Shown here: one piece after another, positions 10,826 through 21,843 of the stretch
Position numbering within the stretch: position 1 is the first letter of the stretch
Layout: each line of letters opens with the position of its first letter
Source: Phallus indusiatus
Lineage: Eukaryota; Basidiomycota; Agaricomycetes; Phallales; Phallaceae
NCBI GenBank assembly: GCA_027605045.1
Contig: JAQFWX010000035.1
Location: 62,001-126,000 of the forward strand
Direction: 5' to 3'
DNA: 64,000 nucleotides
Notes under the pieces: generated by a model
Told to the model about the DNA's origin: nothing
The model's database searches: none
Seen by the model: only the letters and a program-made list of their open reading frames with translations
Position numbers and translations under genes: made by a program

Positions 10826-13348
10826 ATGGCTTCCAAAACTCCAGAAACTCCAAAAGGAAACAAGGTTCTCAACTCTGACTCGCACTCTAACTCGGTGGTT
10901 CAAACGCCTCTCGTGTTTGCGTCGGGTAGTCAGACAGATTCCTCAGCCAAAAAACAACGCAACCTGAAGCAAGTGATGAAGGAGGAGCTCGGTGATCGTG
11001 TCTACGAGAGTAAGGAGCTGCTCAACAAAATCTTCAATACATCTCTCCCACAAGATCTCGGAAAGGTGACCGAAGACTGTATCAACAAGTTCAAAGAATT
11101 CCCGTTTCCAAAATCCGGAAACGAACGCGCGTATTATGTCTCCTTCGTCAATCGTCTCAATATCGTTAAGGAATCGTTGAAGCGTAACGGATTGATGGAA
11201 GAGAGTGTATACAAGGATGTTTTATTTGAAATATATGATGCTCAGATGAAAGAGGGTACTGGCAAGGACGCTCCTCTACAACCAGACATAATAGCACGGG
11301 TGCGGCTGACTTCCAAAGAGACCAAAGACCAGATTTCTTGGATGGACGTTGAATTCTGCGTTGAGGTCAAAGGGCAGTATGCAGAAATGGTAGCGCAAGG
11401 AGCAACTTATGCACGCAGCATCATGGCGGCTCAGAGAAGCCGTTATTTCGTCCTCATCATCTTCTACGAGCAGAAGTCAGCTAATGTCTCCTTTGGACTT
11501 TTCACGCCCGCTTGGCTTTGTTTATCGCCCAAGATCAATATTGAAACTACTGATGGTCAAAGGCAATTTATACGGGACATGGCACGGATATGGAGTTGCA
11601 AATCCAGATGGAACGCTGGGTTTGATCTAACTTGCAACAATATCGAGTGCTATCTGGAAGAGTATGGGACCTTCTCAATCCATGAGAAAATTTTCCATCG
11701 CATCTCTGTTGCTGGTCGGCAGACTCGTGTTGACATTATCACAGACGGCAAAGTTAGTAATGTTAAGACAGGCATGATTCGATTTTATATTTACTGTACC
11801 GACGAGATATTTACCTTATACGGCAGATAATTCTCACACCGGGATTGTGGTGTACGGGTTTCACGAATATACTTCCAATAGATCATCTACAACCACTCCG
11901 GAAAATTCAGAAAGTCATACGCAATCATCTGGAGTTCGCAGATCAGCTCGTCTTTTGGCAAAGGCTCGACAGGAGTCCGCGGCCTCAACACCATCGCCGC
12001 CCATTATTTCTCCACATAGTCTCCGACCTTGTTATTTGCCCGTCTTACGTTCGCCTCCTCTTTATAACAAGTTGGTCTTGAAAGACTCCTGGCCAATCCT
12101 ATCGCGCGAGAAACAAGAGGAAGAAGTGTTTGGAGAAGTGGGTAGTGAATTCGGCGTGCCAAAGATTTTACGTTCTTTCGCTGTCAAAATAGAACGGGAC
12201 AACAACCAAATAGACAAGTGCGATACAGCCTGGTTTTTTCCAGACAATGCAACAAAATTGGGACTGTGGAGATCCGGCTCTAATAAATTCAGCAGCACCT
12301 CATCACAGAGTTCAAATAAAAATGATAAAAATGAAGGGCCTGAGCATCGGGTGCATGTCCGCTTGCTCATACAAACAAAAGGAAAGCCGCTTCACACAGC
12401 AGAAGGTCCAAGACAGCTACTTCAAGCCGTTCTACATGCTATAATCGGTTTTTTCTTTTTTCTTTATACCACATCACCAAGCTCACTATTAAATTACAGG
12501 TTATTGGGTGATACTCAAGAATGGTTGGCTTCATCGGGACGTCAGCAGTGGGAATGTGCTTTTGATGGAAACGCCCGAGAAACGTGACAAGATTGAAGGG
12601 TATATTTTTTTTCGTAATACTCTGAGAGAAAAGGTTGTAAACTTTCATTCAGATTTGAAGATATATTGACGGAGGATATCCTTGAGAAGTACTTTGATAA
12701 ATGTATTGGATTTATCTCGGATGGTGATCTAGCGGTGAAGTGGGAGAATCTGAACAGAGAGATCGCAAAGCAACGTTCGGTACGTTGTATTCTAAAGTTA
12801 ATGATCAGTTCTCTCTTAGATATCGTAATACCCAGGGAACGCCCCCGTTTATGTCTCGTCGACTGATAGCTGCTGAACTCACGAAACGGCAGATTTTTCA
12901 TTCGGCCATTGATGACCTAGAGTCATTTGTATGGGTGTTATTCTCAGCTGTATTGCGGATTATGGATACTCTTGGAGTCGAGTTTTCCCCGAATGAGCAA
13001 CTTTATTGGTCTTGTCTCCGGTCTCTCGACCTGAAGGACCTTTTTGCGAGAAGTGGGTTTGAGCGCTCCCTAAAGATAACTGCACGGGAGATCAAGTCAG
13101 GAGTACATGTAAATGTCTCTCGCGCCTTTAAACCATTTGTTGGTCTACTACTAGACTGGTTATCCTTCGCAGATGAGCTGGAGTTCAATGCGGAGAGCCC
13201 CTTTTCCGCCAACTATCCCGTGTCCTTACAGTCGCATATTAAGAGGTACCTTGAAATCGGAATCACGTACCTTGAAGAGCTGCCGGACAATTGGGATTAC
13301 ATCAAGGAACCACCCCAAACAACTTCATCTGCATCACCTTCTAGTTGA
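10826..13348 (+). CDS. FunK1-type fungal protein kinase, copy B
   Basis: A close paralogue of copy A. It keeps the longer N-terminus MASKTPETPKGNKV shared with copy E. The accessory domain has IFNTSLPQDLGKVTEDCINKF and WMDVEFCVEVKGQYAEMV. The kinase core has KLVLKDSWPILSREK, WLHRDVSSGNVLLMETP, FISDGDLAVKWENL and GTPPFMSRRLI. The C-lobe (HSAIDDLESFVWVLFSAVLR, AFKPFVGLLLDWLSF, RYLEIGITYLEEL) is intact. Reading through stops at 11830 unless the second coding segment is spliced in. The expected donor at 11771 reads GCATGA where copies A and E have GTATGA, so this intron (11771 to the CGGCAG acceptor near 11825) is GC-AG or is not spliced. With splicing the product runs through DNSHTGIVVYGFHEY. 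It is most similar to copy E among the window's copies. Confidence 0.82.
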
Positions 13349-13957
13349 ATGTTAGATTGTTTGTTCGTTAGCTTTGTTTTGTCGAATCGATTATATAGTC
13401 TCTAGTACCGTTCATCTTTTGTAACTATAACAAGCATAAATTATGATATGTATTATATTCCTTATTCCTGTACGGACGCTTAGCGTTCTCCTTAACTTGA
13501 CTAATGTTTACTCGTCCATTGTCTCTGATGTGATAAGTACTCTCTTTAATAGGCCTGAAAAAAAAAACATCAAAAAAAGCTGTTATAGCTACTTGCGGAA
13601 GCCAATAGATGTAGGCTGGCTATCGTCTCGGTGCTAAAGTCTACTTTAGAGTTGGACAAGATGGTCGCGTCGACTGAACTACTTTAATGGTCTCACGCAC
13701 ATACACAGAGGTCGAGTAAGTCTTGACGGTCGTGTGGAAATTTAAATTCCAAATAAACTTCTTTTATTGAATTGATTTCAGTACTATCTATCTATGTATA
13801 TATAATCGAATACAGCTGAGTACGAAGACGTAGTAATATACCTTTTGGTTAATAAGTTGACATACAAATACAGAGGACGAGAAATAAAAGAAAGTTGGAA
13901 CTATATAAGAAAAAATTTTCCAATAATAAAAAAAGAAAGATATACAGGAAACGAAAT
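13349..13957. other. Convergent intergenic region, no gene seen
   Basis: Lies between the 3' ends of FunK1-B and the SPT23/MGA2-like gene. The first ~150 bp resemble the 3' flanks of FunK1-A and, inverted, FunK1-E (the TTTTGTCGAATCGATTATAT region). The rest is AT-rich with no supported feature. Confidence 0.5.
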
Positions 13958-16900
13958 TTAAACCCGTAGAAGTTTGTGTGACATTAGCCTCGTCCCTTGA
14001 AATACAGTTTTTGTGGCAGTAGGTAAAATGGTATAAAGAGCGTAAGCTATCCCGACTATAGGAGAATGGTCAGTATATGTCTCTTTCGTCAAAACAGAAT
14101 AATGAGACTTACTGAGTAAAATAGGAATCCAAAATAAGACGAGCATTCGATCCTCTGAAAAGAAATCATTTAGGACATGACATTTATGTGAGATGTGATA
14201 ATGTGCGACTTACGTTTATTAGGCTTGCGTGTAGGTTTGTAACGATACGCTACAGACGAGCCTTTAGATGATCGGTGTCCCAAACGCTCTGTATTCTTGG
14301 CAATAGAAGATGATGAAGTAGACACTGGTGGTTTGTTTTCCGGAAGAACGGTTGTAGGCGCTGATGATGGTGGTGGATGTACTTGTTCTAAAGGCGAAAC
14401 ATTGACGACATTGTCTGCTTTCTCCTTCACATCCTTCATCTCCAAAACTTCTTCTCCAGTTTCAGGCTGACGCGGCGAATATGGAGGTAGCTCACTCTCC
14501 ACAGCGCTATCAGGGTTCGCATTTTGCATGGCCGTGGTAGACGCGGACCACTTCTCCCATTGGTTCCTCCATCCATTATTATTAGCAATGCTATGGTAGG
14601 CAGCCCAGAGCATCGCCAGTGAATGTTGCTGTTGCTGTTGCTGTTGTTGCTGCTGTTGATGCTGGTGGTGCTTCTCTCCTGGCGTTCCTTCCAGATTATC
14701 TTTCTTATCACCCGTCAACTCATCCGTCCGAGGCACGTTGAGCCATGGCATCAAGGGAACATATATAGGGAAAACAGGGATTTGAGACAAACCCCACGGC
14801 ATATCACGTAACTGAATATGCTGCAGTCCAGGAATCTGAACGCTAGGCAAAATCTTCTGCGGAAGCGTCCTCTGCAATCTCTTAACAAACGATCGACTAC
14901 GGGGTGGTTGTTCAGGTCTGGACGCGGAATTTCCAGTGTCGCTATCTGGCATGATAATCGTATCTGCGTCTTTCCGAGAATGGTGAAATAGAGGAGATTC
15001 GGATCTCGCAGGGTCAACCTGTTCCTGCATCTGAAGATGTGTCGACGACGTGGTCCGAGAACCCATCTTATATAATCGAACAGGAGGTTGCTCTTCATCT
15101 TCACTTTCCTCGCCATCGGATTGACAGCCTTCGTCATCTCCATCGACGCCACTCTCGATATCATCATCCCCAACGGACGACGACACTCGAAGAACACTCT
15201 CGACGTCAGCGAAATCACCAAGTCTGGCACGTTCAGCCGGTGTGCATCCCATTCGATCGACAATGGTAGCTTCGGCTCCTTCAGAAAGCAGAATCTCAGC
15301 GCCTTCTTTCCAGCCAATTAAAGCAGCAAAATGTAAGGGTGTCATCCCATTGTTGTTGCGTGCGTTGACGTCCGCGCCTCGTCCTATGATGCACGACACG
15401 AGTGAAGGAAGCGCAAGGAATACAGCAAGGTGAAGGAGTGTCTGCCCAGTCGCATTCTTGTGGTCAAGAGAATTATGACTCGACTGTGGGACTTTCAATT
15501 CTTCGTGAAGTGGGACATCAAGAAGAGTGAGAAGCTTGATAACGAGACTTTCGAGGTCAACGCCAGTTAAGGATCCTAGCAGAGAATGTGTCGTAAAGGA
15601 ATCCGAGGAGCCATTCATCTCTCCCATAGAACCAGAATTGCCGACGATGCGCATGGCGACATTACGCGCCTCCTCTATTTTACCCGTCATTTTGAGTCCT
15701 ACAACTTGCAACGCTAGCTCCATCCTAAAAAGAAATGAGAAAAAAGAAAAGACTACTTCATAAAAAATTTCAACTTACAATTGCCTATCAGACTCGTCAA
15801 CATAATGGAAAAAGGACGGTGCTCCATCTGGTTTCATCTCTGGTGGAATACCACGAATCTCGACCGAAACGGCACCAGGTGTCGCTCGAGGCGGTAAGAG
15901 ACAAACAAGAGTATTGTCGCTCCATCTGTGGGTAGAACTAGCAACGACACCTCCAAAGACACATTCCAAGGGTAACGACGCATGGAAGTTAGACCCTAGG
16001 ACTGTTATTTCAATTCCTCCAGTGGTCGGACCAGATGACGGGATAAGACGATGAATCCTGGGGGGCTCCATTGGGAATGAAAAGGATGGATACAACGCTT
16101 TCGCATCGAAATACGGTTGTTGTTCTGGAGTGAATGGTCCCGGTGGTGGAGACCCGCTACTCCCAGATTGTCCTTGGGATAAAACAGGCGTGCTCAAAGT
16201 GGAAGCAGATATCGCACGAGGAGACAACTGATACAATGGCGTTCCGGGAGCAAGGGATGGAGATCCTCCATCATGGTGCGAGCCATTCATGGACTGAGAG
16301 ATAGGTATGAACGTGGGCTCAGACGGAGTGGGTGATCGTGTTCCAGGTAAAGAGCCTTGGACAAAGGACCCGTCACCATTTTTCCGAGAATGAGCGGGAT
16401 GCAATGCCAGCACAACACCTGGTCTACCTTCGATATTGGACGGTGTACCTGTTGGCTTGGGAGGTCGTCCATCGTACGGCTTCGGTCTCCGTTTCTTTGA
16501 ATTGGCATCATGATCTCGGCGCTTTAGCTGCAGATGTGGTGACGCGGGTTGAGAGTTCTCGTTTACAATGGCTAACGACTCATCTTCGGCAGGTATTAAC
16601 AAAGGTGGAATAGGCGGCATTGAAGCGACATTAAGATTTTGACGTAAAGGGTGCATAGGAGGAAGTTTTGATACGGCATTCACAGATTTATGATCGTCCG
16701 TTATTAGTATAGGAGGTGTCGTTCCACGACCTACAACACGACCTTGGTAATCTGTCAGAGTAAACACAATACTGGGGAAACAGTTAACAAGGCCCTGTCA
16801 AATAACCAAGAATATAAAAAATCCTACTTGAATCCGATTTTCTCTTTATGATGCCGACAATAACAAGTGATCCGCATAGGCAGAACAACGCTTCCAGTAG

Positions 16901-18745
16901 AGAAGTTTAAGGTTTCTCCGCAGTTGAATTGTATGATGCTATTGTCGACGTTTGGCTCTTCATAATCTTCTTCCATTGCATCTTGATCCTCGCCTTCAGA
17001 GTCTTGTTTCTTACCCCCCTTTTTACCGGCACTTTTTGACTTTGATTTAGGACGCGTACCCGGCGCTGGTCTGACGCGAGCGGCTAGTTTACGCGCCGTT
17101 CGCTTAGCCTTCAATCAAGAATTATTATCACATGTCCCTATCTCGATATTAATTAGGACTTTACCTCTCTCGCCTGACAGCTTTCACAGCTCTGGACTGA
17201 TCCGTGAGGGGGCGAGCTGCATACAACCTCTGCTGTCATCTGCAATACCTCTTCCGGTGCAGGATCTGCAAACATGTCTTGTTACTAAAAAAGGAAGACG
17301 ACGAAGAATCAAGATTTACGCACGGTTAACCTTTGCTTCTTTTTTAGCAGTAGCAGGATTGGCGGAGCGACGCTTGGTGACAGTACCATTCGGCAGACGT
17401 AAGTATTTATAACTACCAACCCTGTCATGAGTGGGCGATCTTTGGGGGCGATCTGATTCGCCTGGAAGAGGAAGAGTGGTGAAACGCGGCGATGGAGTGC
17501 CATTTCGGGAATTGGAGTTGCTGGATGAAGCTGTTTGTTGTAAATGGTTAGAAGATGAAACTGGGACGTATGTCGAAGAGTACGTTGAGGAAATGGAAAG
17601 GGGAATTGCAAGCTCGAAGGCCAGTTTAATCTGAGTCTCGACACGAGATTTTGTACCAGATGTCGGTATACCTGGAAATAGTATAGGAAGGCTAAGAAAA
17701 AAAAATATCAGAAAATGGAAGTGCAGGAAGATAAAAAAAAGATCAACAAACTTGTTGCAGATATCTTTAGGAGGATATACAACGTTTGATGATAGAGCTG
17801 GTGCCGAAGAAGAAGAAGAGGAGGATGAAGATGGAGACGAATTTGGTGTTTTAGATGTAGAAGGTTGGGTGATATTTGATGGGGAGGGCGAACGACGATC
17901 GTTGATAATAGCTTGTTGTTGGTTAAGAACCAGCATTTCAGAGCTGTTTATAATCTCTAAGGAGTTGGGTTCCTTCATTGGACCCAGCAGACTTTGAGTT
18001 TCGTCGCAGGTGTTCGCAAGGATGGCAAATGGATTATCGACCTCCTTATTTTCTGAAGGTAGAAAGGTTCCATGGTGTTCGTTGAGATACGAGGGATAGA
18101 TGAATGAGGGTGCAACAGAGATAGGTTGGCTGTTTGGTTGGATCGGGATAAACCGTTTAGTATAACAAAGAAAAGAAAAAACAGAAAAAAAGAGCATTTG
18201 GCGTACTCATAAGAAGCGTCGTCTAACAATTCCTCCAACTTGAGCATGTCGGATCTGGAAGGAGTACTCGAGGAGGGCTCGGGAGCAAGAATTATATCAT
18301 CCATGTCGTAATTAGGAGATGGAAATGGATGAAGGGTATGGAAGGAAGAAAAAGACAGCGGCGAGTCGAATTCAAGACACCGTTGGTCTGCAGAGTTGAT
18401 AAGGTCTGTTTGGAATTGTTTCGTGCTTTCAAAGGGTGATGAATTAGACCATGAGGAAGAAAGTGCGGTGAGGTGAAGATCTGGGTCCGAAGATGAATGT
18501 GAGTCGGAAGAAGATGAACCCGGTGAGGGTGCGTCGGCCGACGACGACGACCGGGACCTATTCGGCAAGTTGTTGAAAGCGTGGACGACGTCCGTCATTG
18601 GAGGTCGATAGCGGTAGTAGGGATGAAATTGAGGATGTTGTGTGTAGCACCAAGCCACTGCTCGCCTGGGGTCAACGGAGTCTGAAATTGGCGAGGGACG
18701 CATGTATCTATTTTGGTGTTTGTTCCCTAGCTTGTGTAGAGGCAT
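13958..18745 (-). CDS. SPT23/MGA2-like membrane-anchored transcription factor (IPT/TIG + ankyrin)
   Basis: The architecture matches yeast Spt23/Mga2, ER-tethered activators released by the ubiquitin-proteasome system to induce the fatty-acid desaturase OLE1. Order of parts: a long Ser/Pro-rich N-terminus; a conserved region with VGSYKYLRLPNGTVTKRR, FNCGETLNFSTGSVVLPMRI and FTLTDYQGRVVGRGTTPPIL; an IPT/TIG fold (IHRLIPSSGPTTGGIEITV, FGGVVASSTHRWSDNTLVC); ankyrin repeats (QTLLHLAVFLALPSLVSC, NGMTPLHFAALIGWKEGAE); a Ser/acidic linker with a short poly-Gln tract (about 14623-14665); and a C-terminal membrane helix (RMLVLFWIPILL plus IGIAYALYTIL), created by splicing the last two exons. The start ATG at 18745 (MPLHKLGNKHQ) is the first in that open frame; an internal ATG near 18703 is possible. 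Exon borders in the N-terminal half are approximate. Hexokinase is divergent. Confidence 0.87.
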
Positions 18746-19208
18746 TGGCGGCGCAGATGTTGGTACAAAATAATTATCGAAACAGCTCAAATATTCTCTG
18801 TCTATTATATCTCAAAATTTGCAACACACAAACTCGACCAAGGTTTTGGCATCAAAAGGTTCACAAAGCCAGATTTATTGCTTCGCTTGTCTGTTGCCCA
18901 TTGATTCTCCTTTTAGATGGCTATTGCTGTATATATTGTATATATAAAATATAATAATCAAAAATATTTCTCTAAATTCATAAAATAATTTTCCAAAAAG
19001 CCATTGCTGTTGAACAAAATAATATCTGTTGTCAAGCTGGGTGTCGAATGGCGAGTGGAGCATGTGTGTTGGAGCCATTGCCGCCTGCTGCCAGTGAATT
19101 CCGAAGTCACCGTGCACGTGCCGCCTCTCGCCCTCAAGTTCGCCCTCAACTGTGCCACGCCAATTCATTTCAAGTCTCTCTTCTATCTCCTCCCTTTGCT
19201 CTTCAAAC

Positions 19209-21609
19209 ATGACACACATTGAGGATAGGACAATAGACGATATTACTATCGATCGCCCGAGTCTCGGCGGTCGTTCCAAACCTGGGTCTCGCCGTGGTTC
19301 TGGCTCAGTCGTCCTCAAGTCAGGTCAGACATTGGCGTACCACACAAGAACGAATGAGGAGGATGACCTCCCACATGCCACAAAGAAGTATTGCTTTGTT
19401 GTATTTCCATTCTACACTTTCGCCGGTTAACTCGCTATTTCCTACTTAGGACTATGGCCGACTATCTCAGGAAGTATGAGGGACTGTGAGCGGTGATGGT
19501 CCCTTGAAAAGAATTGTCAGCTTCATTAATTACTCGCAATCTAGATTCACGTTGACCCCACAAAGAATGAGGATAATAACTGAAGCATTCAAAGAAACCC
19601 TCGAAAAAGGCTTGAAGGAACACGGCCAGGTCGTCGTAAGTCTAACGCTCGCTGTATATGCGCAACTAGTTCGTTATCTCAAACGCACACCAAACCAAAA
19701 GCCAATGATTCCCACATACGTATTTGGCTGGCCCACTGGCAATGAGACGGGAGACTTCCTAGCCGTCGATCTCGGTAATATAACATTTCTATTTCAAACC
19801 GCGCGTCACTTATTTCCTGATTATGCGGCACCAGGCGGAACAAACTTGCGTGTTTGCCTTGTCACCCTTAATGGCTCAGGCCAATTCGAGCTTACGCAAG
19901 CAAAGTACCGATTAACAGAAGAACAAAAGCATGAGGATGGTCAAAAATTATTCGATTTCTGCGCGGAATGCTTGGGTTTATTCGTCAAAACTCAATTGGA
20001 GGACGATTTAGGAAAGATAAAAGCTGGACATGAGCTAGCCCTGGGTTTCACTGTAAGTAGCCAAGCACAGCCTCCCGTTCACCCCTTTCCTTGATTACAC
20101 CATGAGCTCATCTTTGGTATCTGCATAGTTCTCTTATCCGTCGGAGTAAGCCGGAGTATAATCGCATCTTATCTTAAGCATTACCTGCTCAACTGTTCTC
20201 CATAGGCAAGAACGGATCGATCACGGAAAGCTTATCCGATGGACTAAGGGGTTCGGCAATCCCAATACCGAGGGTCATGATGTGGCTGCCATGTTCAGAA
20301 CTTCGTTAGAGAGACAGGTGGGAATCCTCCCGCATTCGGATCACTAGGCACTAAACTTCCTTTCAATTCTCAAAGGGACTTCCAATCAGACTCACAGCAC
20401 TCATCAATGACACTACAGGAACGCTTATTGCGTCCCGCTACGTGAAGTCGGAAACAAAAATTGGCTGCATCTTTGGGACAGGTTGTAATGCAGCCTATAT
20501 GGAAAAGATTGGGAATATTGAGAAGCTCAATCATCTGAACCTGCCACCGGATGAAGAAATGGCTATCAATTGTGAATGGGTAAGTATCACTGCGATCTCA
20601 TGCTTGCTTTAAGAGAAGAGTGGTATACGTATAGCTCTTTAACCATATTTAGGGCGCATTTGATTCTTTCCTACACGAGCACCTTCCGCGCACCAAGTAT
20701 GATATTACTGTCGACGAGACGTCAAACAAACCTGGCGAGCAAGCTTTTGAGGTACGGTTAAGATTTATCCAAATTACAAAGAGACAACTTTTACTCACGA
20801 GGAGTTAGAAACTAATCTCCGGTCGTTATTTGGGAGAAATCTTTAGACTAGTTCTATGCGAACTCATTGACGAGGGTGTTCTTTTCCTTGGACAAGAAAC
20901 CTACAAGCTCGAAAAACCCTATGCGTTTGACACGGCTTTTCTCTCACTTATGGAAAGGTATGTAACTAACTTATGGACTGCACCCGCCTCATTCAATATC
21001 ACACACTAATGCGCTCCGCAATAGTGATCCCACTGAAGAATTGTTGATGATCATCGGCATTTTTACCCATTTCTTCGCCATCGAAACCACTTTGGCGGAA
21101 CGACAGTTCTTCCGGGCACTGGCACGTTTGATCGGAAGACGAGCTGCTCGATTATCAGCTTGTGGTATTGCTGCTCTCGTCAGCAAAACTAATACTTTAG
21201 ATGAAGGATGCTCTGTTGGAGCTGATGGCTCGTTGTACAACGTAAATTTCAATCAAAATACGAATTTAGTTCACAGCTTCAGTAACAGCTTATGAATATT
21301 TATTAGAAATATCCCCATTTCGCTGATAGGATTCATGAAGGACTTGTTGATATATTTGGCGAAAGAGGAAAGTAAGTCTTTGCTTTTTGTTTTTTTTATT
21401 TTCTTGGACTATTGAAATGTAACCTTGACGAAAGAAATATTATCACCCATCATGCCGAAGATGGAAGCGGTGTAGGCAGTGCGATTATCGCCGGTGAGTT
21501 TTGATTACAAATGAGGGCCTGTGTCTTTTTTGGCTGAATCTGTTCAAATATCATTGTTACAGCTATGACAAAAATAAGGTACGACAAAGGACTATACCGC
21601 CACTGCTAG
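19209..21609 (+). CDS. HXK: Hexokinase
   Basis: Phosphorylates glucose and other hexoses at the entry of glycolysis. The start ATG at 19209 opens MTHIEDRTIDDITIDRPSLG, a basic Ser/Gly-rich leader. Introns split the gene into many short exons. After splicing the hexokinase signatures appear: TMADYLRKYEGL, MIPTYVFGWPTGNETGDFLA, phosphate-1 loop DLGGTNLRV (made by joining 19773 to the exon beginning near 19837), FSYPSEQERIDHGKLIRWTK, active-site ALINDTTGTL, IFGTGCNAAY, CEWGAFDS, SGRYLGEIFR and, at the C-terminus, GSGVGSAIIAAAMT. The last exon ends DKGLYRHC at TAG 21607-21609. The protein would be about 500 residues, normal for a fungal hexokinase. Confidence 0.92.
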
Positions 21610-21843
21610 TCGTTATATGAATGGTCGGTCGGACATTGTAATTGCATTGCATGGAAATGTTACATGTTACAGTTGTGTTTTGTTTTTCCTAAATCGAAGA
21701 TGGTGCTGATACTTATATAAAAACGCCCTTGTATTGTTGATATCCAATGACTAGTATTCTTTTTTTCTTTTATATGACTGTGTAAATCAAACTTGAATGT
21801 ATAGCAGCTCTTTTGCTGACTAGTAAATCTTTCCGCGCTATAT

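Noticed and set aside
14623..14811. Leucine-rich plus-strand frame
   Set aside because: It is the reverse complement of a poly-Gln tract in the SPT23/MGA2-like gene.
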